NCBI GenBank assembly: GCA_009746045.1
Contig: RPFO01000079.1
Span: 5,980,733 to 6,044,732 of the forward strand
DNA from: Mesostigma viride
Taxonomy: Eukaryota > Streptophyta > Mesostigmatophyceae > Mesostigmatales > Mesostigmataceae
Reading direction: 5' to 3'
DNA length: 64,000 nt
Position 1 is the first letter of the stretch; every line of letters starts with the position of its first letter. The notes under the pieces are model-generated. The model was not told where the DNA came from. It saw nothing but the letters and a program-made list of their open reading frames with translations, and searched no databases. A program made the position numbers and the translations under genes. Below, in pieces: positions 36,497 to 64,000 of the stretch.

Positions 36497-38195
36497 CCCC
36501 TAAATGGGCAGAAATACTGCCGATGCATCGGCTGTAACTTCACAATTTTGCAAACCAGATGCCATCCAACCCACCCATATCCAATGGCTGTCCTTGGGGG
36601 CCAAGCATGTCCATGAGTTGCCCTTCGGGTTGGTATATCACAACCTTACATATATGCAGGGTAGGCCATGTATAACTGCCGTCAAAGTCAGGGGGGTCAA
36701 GACGAGCGTTTTCATTTTTGGTAGAATGTGCATTGTGAATTATGTTATAAGAGCTAGGCACCTACCACTTCAGGGATGATAAACAATTAGTTGCTGAACA
36801 GTTTGAGCCATTGGGGTCATCATTTGGGTGGGTATACCAGCAGTTACACCCAGTACAGCCCATAGGGGTACCGGTGGTAAAAAGCAACCAAGGGGGTAGG
36901 GGTGGGCATACTACCTACTAATACCTACTAATATGGCCCCCAACCATGCCACACAATACATTTCCCTTCCACAATGATGGGGAAACATAACTGCATCATC
37001 ACACTGCCCTTACATGGCACCTATGTGCAGGTGCCACCTTGTCCATGCACGTAGGTAACGTGGTACGGATACCCTACGCAAGGCATGCATTCTAGGAGGC
37101 AGCCACCAACAAACTAGTGATTTTAAGCCTATTTCAGCCTGCCCTAGCAAGGATAAACTAGGCCTAAGCTGCTATAGCTTGACAGGTGATGGTCAGCACA
37201 CCTGGTGGCACATGCTGACAATGGGAAGCTTCTACTCACCGGTTACATGCTTGATGATGCCACAGAGACCAGCCAACTGCCTCACACTCATGCAATATGT
37301 GTGTGGGAAATGTATAACAAACATATATGGAGGTATTCAAACCCATACAGACTCTAAAACTTATCACCATCACCCTGTGGCAGGTCAACTGACTGATGGA
37401 AGCATCTAAGAAGGGTGTTTTAGAAAGGGGCCAGGCCAGGGTCAAGAAAGAGCATGAATAATGCAAAAAGAATGTGCTACACAAGCTAGAACGTATATAT
37501 GAACGTCAAACATCGATAGGAAAACGATGCTTAAGCTTTACCAGGCATGGATGGCGTTACCTTGGCCCAGGCGGTGGCCGCAAAATGGCGCATTTCGGCA
37601 CGCCAAAGTTGTGCAGCATGGTCGCTGGATTCGGCGATTTCTGGCCACCCTTGCACGTTTACGACTACTATGTATCATAAAAAGTACAAAGAAACCAATA
37701 TATCCTTTAAAATACGCCGGAAAGGTATTGCTGTCAACGTTTCTATCGTCCGGCCTGATCGCAGTTTTTTCCAGCAAGAACGCTGCCGACACCTATCAAA
37801 TGGCATTCCCGCGAACCAAAAATTGGCCTGTATCATCTTTAGGACGTATAAAATCAATTTCCTGAGTTTGGTCAGAAAATTCGAACGAAAACGTAAATGC
37901 CATGCGTGGGCGCAAGCCGCCATGGCCAGGTCGTCGTTTTCCGGAATGCACGTTGTACGCGAAAAAGTACCCTGACCCCTTGTACTTTGACCGACCAGAA
38001 CACCTCTATAACTTTGTCAGAAGTATGCAAACCCTAGTACCATGCTGTGAGGAAAATTATAAACTTTCGATCTTCTCAGCTAAACTTTTCCTAATTCTCA
38101 ATAGTTTTCGCGGCATTTGGTCCCCCGAGAAGGGGCCGACGTGTCGGCTGTAACTCAGTTTTAGGCGGAAAATCGGCAGCCAGACCATTTAGGGG
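36497..38195. mobile_element. piggyBac-like non-autonomous element with TTAA duplications
   Basis: Terminal inverted repeats CCCCTAAATGG (36497-36507) and CCATTTAGGGG (38185-38195) are flanked on both sides by TTAA (36493-36496 and 38196-38199), the target duplication typical of piggyBac transposons. Subterminal parts also match in inverted form (GGCTGTAACT near both ends, CGGCAGCC/CCGATG). 1.7 kb, no transposase-like frame. The LINE sequence on each side (GCGGAGCCACAGATA and CCCTGAAGCCCTGC) is continuous with uninterrupted copies at 31925 and 35395, an internal empty-site proof of insertion. Confidence 0.8.
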
Positions 38196-40002
38196 TTAAA
38201 TCCCTGAAGCCCTGCACCTGCTCAAGCAATTGTGTCACATAGGTCCGGGGCGCGCCGCGTCGCGGTGCGGGGCGCGCGCAAGTTTGCGAGTGGCCTGCGA
38301 CGGGACAAAGGGACCCTGCCAGCATATGAGGAGCTAGGTGTCTACCTGGTTGGCCAGTCCTACTAAGCCCGCCCGCAGGGCCAGCCCACATCGATCGGTA
38401 TTCACCTGACTGACCAGTCTGTACGTGTGGGCAAGATGGCCGGCAAAGAGGAGGAGGCGGTGTCGGATGGTACTGAGGGTGACAAGAGGCCGGGAGCTCG
38501 CAGTATATAGAGCTCGGCCCGCCGGCGCGTGCGGGCGCTCTTGGTATAGCGGACGCCGAGGAATTGTGACGGAGCATTCGATCTGAGTGACTGTGCCGTC
38601 ATTGAGCTGCTCAGTTCTCATGATCAGCGCCTCAGTGGTCCAGGGTCCACGCCTTAATGTGCAGCGGCCGTAAAGGAGGATGCTGAGGACTGTCAAGGGC
38701 CTTGAACAGAATGCGCTTGTGCCCGGCGCTCACTCACTGAGGTAGCGACATGCATGTCCAGAAGTACCTGTCGAGGCGGCGGAGGGCCGCCCAGCAGGCC
38801 TGCCATAGGAGGATCGAGGCCTGTGTCTACCTGCTTCATGCTTGGCCAGTCCTAAGCCCGCCCAGCCGCATGGCCCACATCGGTATTAACACCTGGTCCA
38901 GTGTGCGGGCAAGATGGCCGGCCAAGAGGAGGCGGCGATGTCGGATATCGATGGCGGTACATATGCATGGGTGACGAGAGGAACTGCTCGCAGTAGAGCT
39001 CAGCCCGGCCATCGCACCCGCTCAGTAAAGATGAGCGGGTGCGGCGCTCTCATGGTAGCGGACGCCGAGGACTGATGTGACGGATCGGAGCATTCGAGTG
39101 ACTGTGCCGTCAAGAGCTCTGCAAGTTCTCAGCGCCTCAGTGGTCCAGGGTCCACGCCTCAGTTGCAGCAGTAAAGGAGGATGCTGAGGACAAGGGCCGT
39201 TGAACAGAATGCGCTTGCGCCGCTCTGACTCAGGTAGCGACATGTACAGAACCTGTCAAGGCGGCGGAGGGCCGCCGGCCAGGCCTGGCCAATGCGGGTG
39301 TTGATGTCGTTGGCCGTGGAAGGGCCGGAGCCAGCTGCTGCAAGGAGCAGTTGAAGCGAGTCGCCGGCCGGGCCGGGGACGGGGCTGCGCCCGGCCGTCC
39401 AGCAGGAGGATCGCTCTGCATGGTACGTGGGTGGGGTGGTCCCAGCGCGGGGAAGCCCGGATGGCCATGACCTCGATCGTTTTCTTGCTGATCATAAGCC
39501 CTGCACCGCCCCGGCCCGCGGTTCTGCAGTGACAAGCTATCTAGCAATGCAGAGTTTGGCGGACTCCGGGGTCTCCATGAGCGTACGCTTGTCATCAGCG
39601 TAGATCAGATTGCTCAATGCTCATGCATGCAGTCGGTACATAATAGGGTGCCCGTCCAGTGACCGCGGCCCCCTCCGGTAGCTGGCCGCGTACTCTGTGA
39701 TCTCCGGATCCCCGGCGGGCACCCCTCCACCCGGGCAAAGCGGCGGGGCTTGTGCACGCCTCACAATGTATAGTCCACCATAATGATGAATAGATATGAG
39801 GAGAGCACATGCGCACAGCCCTGCATGCCACACCCGGCCCTGACCCCGGTGTGGCAGGGGGAACGCCGGAGTGATGCCTTCAGCGCGGTACGGACCTGTG
39901 CTTGCGACCCTTGATGGATCGAACCGGCGGATGATCTCAACAAATAATTGGTGCGATGGGACATGGAACAGGTGGAGGACCACCCATGACAGCTCAGATG
40001 AG

Positions 40003-40140
40003 GATCATATCCCCCTCTAGTGACTATATGGTTGGGACATGATGCAGACAATATTTGTAACTTTCGTGTAATGATTTTTTCTAATGAGATTAGCATAGTA
40101 CTCTGTGGCATGCCCATGCGTATGACACGCAAGTACTTAC
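40003..40140 (+). mobile_element. LINE 3' end fragment, opposite orientation
   Basis: The inverted copy of the LINE 3' UTR (TATCCCCCTCTAGTGACTAT, ATTTGTAACTTTCGTGTAAT, GGCATGCCCATGCGTATGAC) ends in AAGTACTTACTAAGTAG. It lies back to back with the 5' break of copy III. Confidence 0.8.
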
Positions 40141-40250
40141 TAAGTAGACTCTAGTATACACGTTGTAATAAATGTGATGTTTTGTGGTGATGCATGCAAT
40201 ACAAAGCAAGGTCAGATATGGATAATTGTATTACATGTAGCTACCTCACT

Positions 40251-41230
40251 TTACATACACTGGTTTCGAATCTGTAAGTGATTCTGCACCCAGTGGAAAG
40301 CGTGGCAGTCCAAGTTTGCTTTCCGGTTGTACTGGCGCACCCGGCAATAGCTGAAGCCCAAGCATGGTCCGTACAAAAAGCCTGCCTTACATCCAGCTGG
40401 GCTTCCACAATCAAACTGGCTGGGCAAATATGAAGCCACCACGGATGTGCCATTCACGAGCACTGGCAGTTCTCGATCAGCACCATCAATAAGAGCATGC
40501 CCAAATAATCATGGGCATTGCGCATCTCGCAATGTGAGCCACAAACTGGAATTCCGAGGTCTTGAAGTGGATCTGTCAAAAACCCGAGATCCATTCACTG
40601 CATTGAAGTGGCAGCATTGTCCACAAGCAATGTGCCTTCTCCTACTGGACATATAGCAACGCCTTCCTGGTCAAGTTCCTTCCATCCCTCCGGATATACA
40701 CATGGAGCCCAGCACACGTTAACTTCAACAAGAAGGGACCTCCAAGGAGGGGGGTTTATGGAGGGACGGAAGGAACACTGGGCAAGAAGGCGTTGCTATG
40801 TGACCAGTAGGCAAAGGCCCAAAACCTCCCAGGATCCCAGCCTGCTGCTCACGCCGTGAAATGTGCCATGCCTGCTAGTAGTTGGGCATGTTTTCATTGA
40901 CGGCGCTGACGACTGTCCATGCTGTTGGATGGCGTATCCGTGGCAGCTTCACGAATATATATGAGATCCGTGGCCACCCGCCCAAAGTGCACAGGCATTT
41001 GCCCCAAGCACCAGGAACAACCTCACCGGCAAAATGACCGGCACCAACACTAACATGAGGCTGTTAGCTGCTGCCAACAGCACCCCAACTCACAAAACAT
41101 GACAGTAAGCTGACCCCAAAGGACTTGGGGTCACCGTCGAGGAGTGACAAAGGACACTATAACTTAGTGTAGGTCCATCCTGGCCGAACCACATCACAGT
41201 AGTCTCATCCCAAAGGATATAAGGCCACCA
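40251..41230 (-). pseudogene. Decayed cysteine-rich protein gene, family not recognised
   Basis: Minus-strand frames read coherently in pieces: VPWWWPYILWDETTVMWFGQ (41230-41170), then SLLVEVNVCWAPCVYPEGWK through CPVGEGTLLVDNAATSM (about 40750-40607), DLGIPVCGSHCEMRNAHDYL (about 40565-40505), and FDCGSPAGCKAGFLYGPC to a stop at 40251. Single-base frame changes and in-frame stops separate the pieces. The last segment has seven cysteines and a conserved-looking composition. A near-copy inverted repeat of about 58 bp (40630-40690 against 40753-40818) suggests local rearrangement. It could be a dead host gene or part of a mobile element. Confidence 0.4.
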
Positions 41231-41277
41231 CCATGGAACATAACCCTCCATTATTGCCCAGTCAGTGCCAGCAGCGA

Positions 41278-54221
<12,944 letters not shown>

Positions 54222-54939
54222 CTGCGCAAAGAGGCGTCCCGACACAATCATGCGCGCAGAGGCATCCGGGCACATGCGGGCATGCAGGAACAGCATGAGG
54301 GCAGGATGCAGGCCTGCAGGAACCGTTGTCTCTGCGAGCATGAGTGCAGCATGGACACCTAGGTGCTCATCTCCCAGCTGCTGCCCACAGGAACCCCGCA
54401 ACGCCCGAGAACGCAAGAACGTCGATGAGGCAACCAGCGCAGGCCAGAAATAGAACACAACAATAGAACGAGAGCATAACAGAGAATGGTTGTCTCTGTT
54501 GGCATTAGCGTGGAAAACGCGCGAGCGCAGAAAAAAGCAAGAGTGGAGGAGATGCCAGCTTGCCGCGCAGAACTGACGCATGCGTGCGCGGGAGCAGCGA
54601 GACAGCCACGCTGGGTTATCGTGAGCAGCGTTCTTTGCATCGCGGCTGTGCAAGTGCGCGCCCATGTGGCAACACAGTCGCGACGCACAGAACCACACAC
54701 ACAGGCACATGCTTCTGCCCCGGGACAGGGACAGCACGCACGATGCAAAGCAAAGTCCTCAAGTGGGCAACTGGCAGCGTGGGTGGATGGGCAAGCTGGC
54801 AACATGGCTGCACGGGCAGGTTCACCATGCATGGGAGGGCGGGCGCTGACACGTGGACATCCCACGGGTGCACAGCCCGGGGAAGGGCAGCAGGAGGCAG
54901 AAAGACCACAGGGGAACCGGGCACTGGAACACCACCTGT

Positions 54940-55125
54940 TTTCGATGCTGCCACCTGTTCAAGATATTGCCACCTGTTTTCGATGCTGCCACCTGTTCAA
55001 GATATTGCCACCTGTTTACGATGCTGCCACCTGTTCAAGATGCTGCCACCTGTTGACCATCCTGCCACCTGCTTAAGATGCTGCCACCTGCTTAACTTGC
55101 TCCTGCCTGCATGTTAACCGTCCTG
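54940..55125. repeat. 18-bp repeat family TGCTGCCACCTGTT
   Basis: About nine units with alternating GATGC/GATATT starts (GATGCTGCCACCTGTTCAAGA). Ten or so bases of it recur at 59530-59546 near a GEMIN2 exon. Confidence 0.9.
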
Positions 55126-55139
55126 CCATCTAGATATGA

Positions 55140-57331
55140 CATCACCATGCGCCTGACAAGGTGGTGGAAGTGGTGTGACGGCGGCCCGCAGGAAACGCAG
55201 GTGTTGGAAGCTATGTGAGGGATGCCTGCAGCACCACGGCGGCCCACAGGGAACGATCAGCCACCAAGTGAATGGCCAATGCGGGTACCCCAGAAGGAAC
55301 TAAGGTGTATGCGTTGTCCTTGGTTGCCAGCAGGCATCAGCCCCTGCCAGCGGGCAGGGGCATGCAGGGACCGGGGGTCGCACAAGGTGGGTGCGTCGAG
55401 GCTAGCACCGGGGAATCCGACCTCCCAAACCTAGACCGGAATCAGGGGTGCACGCATCGTCACATTCTCCGCACTCAATGGCCAGCGGGCGTTCCCGACA
55501 GGCCCTGGAGCAGCCGAAATGGATGTCCCCAAAATTTCACCTTCCATACACTAGCCCTCTGTCGGTTGATTCCGGCGACGCATACTGTACAGAAGTCGTT
55601 TTTCCTAACAGCAATACCTCGGTCGCGCAGGGCTGAATATCACTGGCAAGACGCACGGAGGTCAAACGGGTCATTCGCATTGTGCTACAACACCTCGCAA
55701 TTCAGTTTGCTAGGGTAAACGCAAGGCTGCAATCGCTTACAGCTACCGTTGTTTGTTCAACCTATCAAACATCATGTGTGGCCCATTACGACCATTTACA
55801 GCTGGCTGTATATCACCGCTGCACCGGTTTTCTGAGATTGTGTTTCTTTCACGTTTCCGCTGGGGAATTATCAGCATCGAACGGCATCAGGGCTGCGCAT
55901 ACCAGAAAACTGCGACGGGAGCATTCTCAAGGCGCGCTTTCATCATTGTTGGAAAACCCTGCGCCGCTCAACTTGCTATGCACGCCAGCTCGCGCGGGCG
56001 GGTCCAAGGGCGCACCGGGTTCGCACCAGTAGTATCATGGGTCATAGCAACTAAAACATCCCTGCAATGTTTGACGTAGCTATACCAAGCCTACATGCTC
56101 GCACGAGGAAAGCTGTAGCCCATGTTTCCGGCACTAAGAACGGTCATGTCAGACAAAAACGCACAGGATGCCGATTAATGTTCCCGTGTGTCATGACATT
56201 TTGTTAAAATCGTAAGGCAAGCCGACAAGCGAGTACAGTAAAGACACCCGACAGTCTTTACGCTGTCCGATATGACAACTGGTCCCACCTCCTCGGTCCC
56301 GGCGATGTGCACGACGATGTGAATCCACCAGCCTGCCACCAGAGCCATTAATACACCTGCACAGTGCCATATATTCAGATAACGGAAGTCCTAAGGGAAC
56401 CTTCCGAAGCTTCCTGAGCCAATAGGCATCCCAACTAGCTATGACCGGGGGAATCACGACCGAATCATGAGCAGAAATTTTGGATCCCGGAGTGGCCGTA
56501 TAGATGTCTTCAGCGTAGTGATGGTGAGTCCCGCAGCAAGTTCAGTGGGGGTGGTGACGTAATCATAACCGCTAACTACTGCACCAGAAAACTGACAAAT
56601 GGCAGCAAGTGGCACCCTACCGTTTGTCTGCTTGGGCCTGAAGTTGGCAACTTGGCATGCCACAGCGCGCGCTGGGAGCATCGTGCGGCCTGAGCCCTGA
56701 ATCCCCATCAGACTGATCAGAGAGAGTCTTCGGAATGGCTACAGTACTCTAGTTGCCACAGATAAAAACGGAAAAGACAACTCCAGGTACAGCACTACAG
56801 CAGCCGAGAGCAGCCATCTGAAACCCCATAATTGTGTCACCTTTCCGGTGAAATGGGTGTTTTTTTTTGAAATCCCATAATTGTGTCACCTTCACACCGG
56901 TGTGTGACTACCTTCATTTAGGATTTGCTGATACTCATTTCCCATTTCACCTCTCTGGTCTATAATTGGATAATAAATATACCCATTTCCCCGAAAACCC
57001 CATTGTGTAACCTTTTGGCATACCTACGTCGGCAAACATTTTATTTTCTGTATTTCTTTGCAGAGCCTGGCAGCCTGCAGCCCTGTGATAGAGAAGTAAC
57101 CAATATTGGCGCGTGCAGTCACCACGCTGCGTTTGCGAACTGAAATTTTATGTACTTTACCACGTAATTGCGAGCTCATCAATATCTCAAGTCCGCCCTA
57201 AAGGTGCCTTATGTCCCTTGCACCGTTGTGCCTTAGGCCATGGTCATCCGCCATTACTTGCACGACGTGTGACCGGTAGGGATAGTTTGATTGAGGAACC
57301 AGGGATATATCTCGAGTTGTTAACCTTATAT
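55140..57331. other. Region between the NYN gene and GEMIN2, no gene recognised
   Basis: Should contain the missing first exon of the minus-strand NYN gene and the promoter of GEMIN2. I found no segment with the expected NYN N-terminal strand (Trp-Trp-Asp type). A sentence-like repeat CCCATAATTGTGTCACCTT occurs at about 56826 and 56875. Nothing else stands out. Confidence 0.35.
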
Positions 57332-62473
<5,142 letters not shown>

Positions 62474-63200
62474 CTTCTAAACCTGTTCAAAGAGCAACAT
62501 ATGTTACACGTGAGCCTGTTCAAATCAGAATATGTTACACGTGAGCCATCATCCAGGGTGATGACACATGCGTGCATTGCATGGTGCGAGGCGCAAGTGC
62601 TCCCTACCCTTGATAGGGTGCGAGGCGCAAGTGCTCCCTACCCTTGATAGGAGAGCACTTACGGAGTGGTGCGATTAGGATGTTAGGTGGCAAGAACTCC
62701 TCGACTTACTAGTGCAGGAGACTCACAAGTGGGGGATGGGACTAAACATTGAGCACCAGCTATTCATGCGAGCTGTGTATGTACTCTAGATTGCAGGATA
62801 GACACGTACATGTATGTGTATATTTGCCACCCACGTGTGATTTTAATAAGCACATAGACTGCGTCACGTGTGTGATTAATTAATTAATCAATTAAACTCG
62901 TGCTCCCGTTGGGGAGTCACGGAGCATAGATGAACCGATAGATGGATGACGTGTGTGGTTGGATGTTGATTTGAATCGGGCGTCCCAGTAGGGCCGCAAG
63001 ATATGCCCGCGGCGTTGCTGAGTTCGGGCGCAATTTCGGGAATGTTTGGTAAAAAAAAAAGGTGGCCGGTGCATGGGTGGCCGAGGCCTGCGTGCACGTA
63101 TGGTGCATGCACTGATTGACTGCAGAGATTTATAAATTAGATGATCGCACATGCACCTTGCATGCATGATATTTATTAAGTGTGACAACTATTCCTGGAC
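62474..63200. other. GEMIN2 downstream region with retroelement end fragments
   Basis: A duplicated 35-bp unit GTGCGAGGCGCAAGTGCTCC lies at 62585-62650. At 62837-62935 two retroelement 3' ends are stacked: TAATAAGCACATAGACTGCG (family C-like) and, after TTAATTAATTAATC, CTCGTGCTCCCGTTGGGGAG (family B, minus strand). No gene seen. Confidence 0.5.
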
Positions 63201-64000
63201 ATTGAATTGAATTGTAACATAACTCCGTTGGGAGTATATGTAGCACATAGCCCTTGAGAGGGGGCATATGGCCTATCATACATCCTAGGCTACTTCCTGC
63301 AAGGGTGGGGATGTAAAGGACCCTTGCTCTAGGTGCACCAGGGCACTTGCATCCCCATGATCTTCAAGCTATGCCCAGCGAAGGGGGAGCCTGTCATGGG
63401 GGGGAAGATCAGCATAGCTATACAAAAAGGCTAGGGCATGGAGTCTCAGCAGAGAGTTACTCCCTGCATGGGCACAACATAACTAAATAAAGCTAGGCAT
63501 CATCTGGAGTGTGGCACATCATAGGCACACATGTACATGATTAAATAAAGCGTGTGGCTTAGCTAGGATAGTGCCTCTAGGAGGCGTACATGTACATGGC
63601 CACGGTCTATCTAGTCTACACTACTACTGCTGTATTCCCCTAAGCTGGGGCGTCTGGAGTCGTTGGGGCCGCGGGGGTCGCCTGCCAGGGCTTGTGGCCG
63701 ACGTAGATGGCCGCCCCCTTCCAGTACACCGGCTGCCCCGCCTTGGTCTGCCGGAGCTGGAGGTAGGTCGGCCATAGCTCCCGTCGCCGTTGTTGCTGCG
63801 CCAGGGTCAAGTCGTCGTCAAGGGTGAAGAGAGTCTTCTCGAGCCGCTTGCGGCGTCGGAGAAAAGAAATCTTGTCCGCCGGGGTCTTAAAGGTGAGAAG
63901 GAGCGGGGGCGGCCCTGCCTTACCCCGCGCGCGGGGAAGGCGGTGGGCGACCAGGTCGATCTCACCAGTAAGGCCCATGCGACTAAGAATTTCTCTCTCA
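63201..64000 (-). mobile_element. ORF1-only retroelement family A, copy 3 (runs off the window)
   Basis: Nearly identical to 5333-6125: the same ATTGAATTGAATTG end, a 3' UTR with GTTGGGAGTATATGTAGCAC, the ORF1 stop at 63640, and the C-terminal domain FLRRRKRLEKTLFTLDDDLT. One indel near 63935 relative to copy 1 changes the frame (AHRLPRARG against AHAFRARG). Very low divergence implies recent activity. Confidence 0.85.

Larger units (their letters stand above)
35549..40002 (-). mobile_element. LINE copy III with reverse-transcriptase remnant, carrying two nested insertions
   Basis: Minus strand. Pieces: 3' end 35549-35574, then 36107-36490, then 38200-40002. Reverse-transcriptase signatures survive in broken frames: HTGVRAGCGMQGCA followed by LSSYLFIIMVDY near 39850-39780, LIYADDKRTLMETPESAKLC with the catalytic YADD at 39602-39591, EVMAIRASPRW near 39470, LLLDGR near 39410, and the C-terminal ILGVRY/RHRLLLFAGHLAHTYRLV block at about 38560-38410. 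The ORF2 C-terminus seems partly duplicated (38400-38700 and 38870-39230). Dead by multiple frameshifts. Interrupted by an ORF1-only element (35585-36096) and a TTAA-flanked element (36497-38195). Confidence 0.7.

Noticed and set aside
36490-38200. Telomere-like TTTAGGGG sequence
   Set aside because: It occurs once at each end, in inverted orientation next to TTAA, and is better explained as transposon termini than as interstitial telomere repeats.
54616-54954. First exon of the NYN gene containing HPWDVHVSAP
   Set aside because: Trp-Asp alone is not enough. The flanking sequence does not match the NYN N-terminal strand and no phase-2 donor leads to the exon at 54221.

Overview
This window looks like nuclear DNA of an intron-rich, repeat-choked eukaryote, most likely a chlorophyte green alga of the volvocalean type. 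The grounds are a eukaryote-type (plant/yeast-like) HisA enzyme with an N-terminal extension resembling a plastid transit peptide, many short exons with clean GT-AG junctions, a plant-style NYN/OST-HTH protein, and an enormous load of GC-rich micro- and minisatellites. The species call is inference; no rRNA, organelle gene or other diagnostic marker is present. Almost all of the long open frames in the window are artefacts of tandem repeats. The real genes are split into small exons that I joined by splice sites and codon phase.

Layout. 1-15.7 kb is a transposon graveyard: a minisatellite (1.0-1.55 kb), a nested palindromic foldback element (3.9-4.7 kb), and L1-ORF1-like 'ORF1-only' retroelements on the minus strand (5.3-9.1 kb with a tandem duplication and an N gap, and 11.6-13.5 kb). 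15.7-19.3 kb holds the 3' exons of an unidentified minus-strand gene, interrupted by a 41-bp satellite of about 31 copies. 20.9-31.0 kb is a complete plus-strand HISN3/HIS6 (HisA) histidine-biosynthesis gene: eight exons, 315 codons in 10.1 kb, its introns swollen by tetranucleotide arrays, a donor-site-derived minisatellite and an 8-bp array. 31.5-40.1 kb is a head-to-tail pile of degenerate minus-strand LINE ORF2 copies whose TACT-type 3' tails have grown into a 1.7-kb microsatellite; it carries two ORF1-only retroelement insertions with target-site duplications and a piggyBac-like TTAA-flanked element. 40.25-41.2 kb is a decayed cysteine-rich coding unit. 41.3-54.2 kb is a minus-strand NYN-nuclease/OST-HTH gene (nine exons recognised, first exon not found). 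57.3-62.5 kb is a plus-strand GEMIN2 (SIP1) gene. 63.2-64 kb is another ORF1-only element running off the end.

The recognised genes are unrelated housekeeping functions (plastid histidine synthesis, RNA-binding/NYN protein, snRNP assembly) and show no operon-like logic. The common theme is repeat growth within introns, often starting from splice-site sequence, and retroelements inserting into each other.
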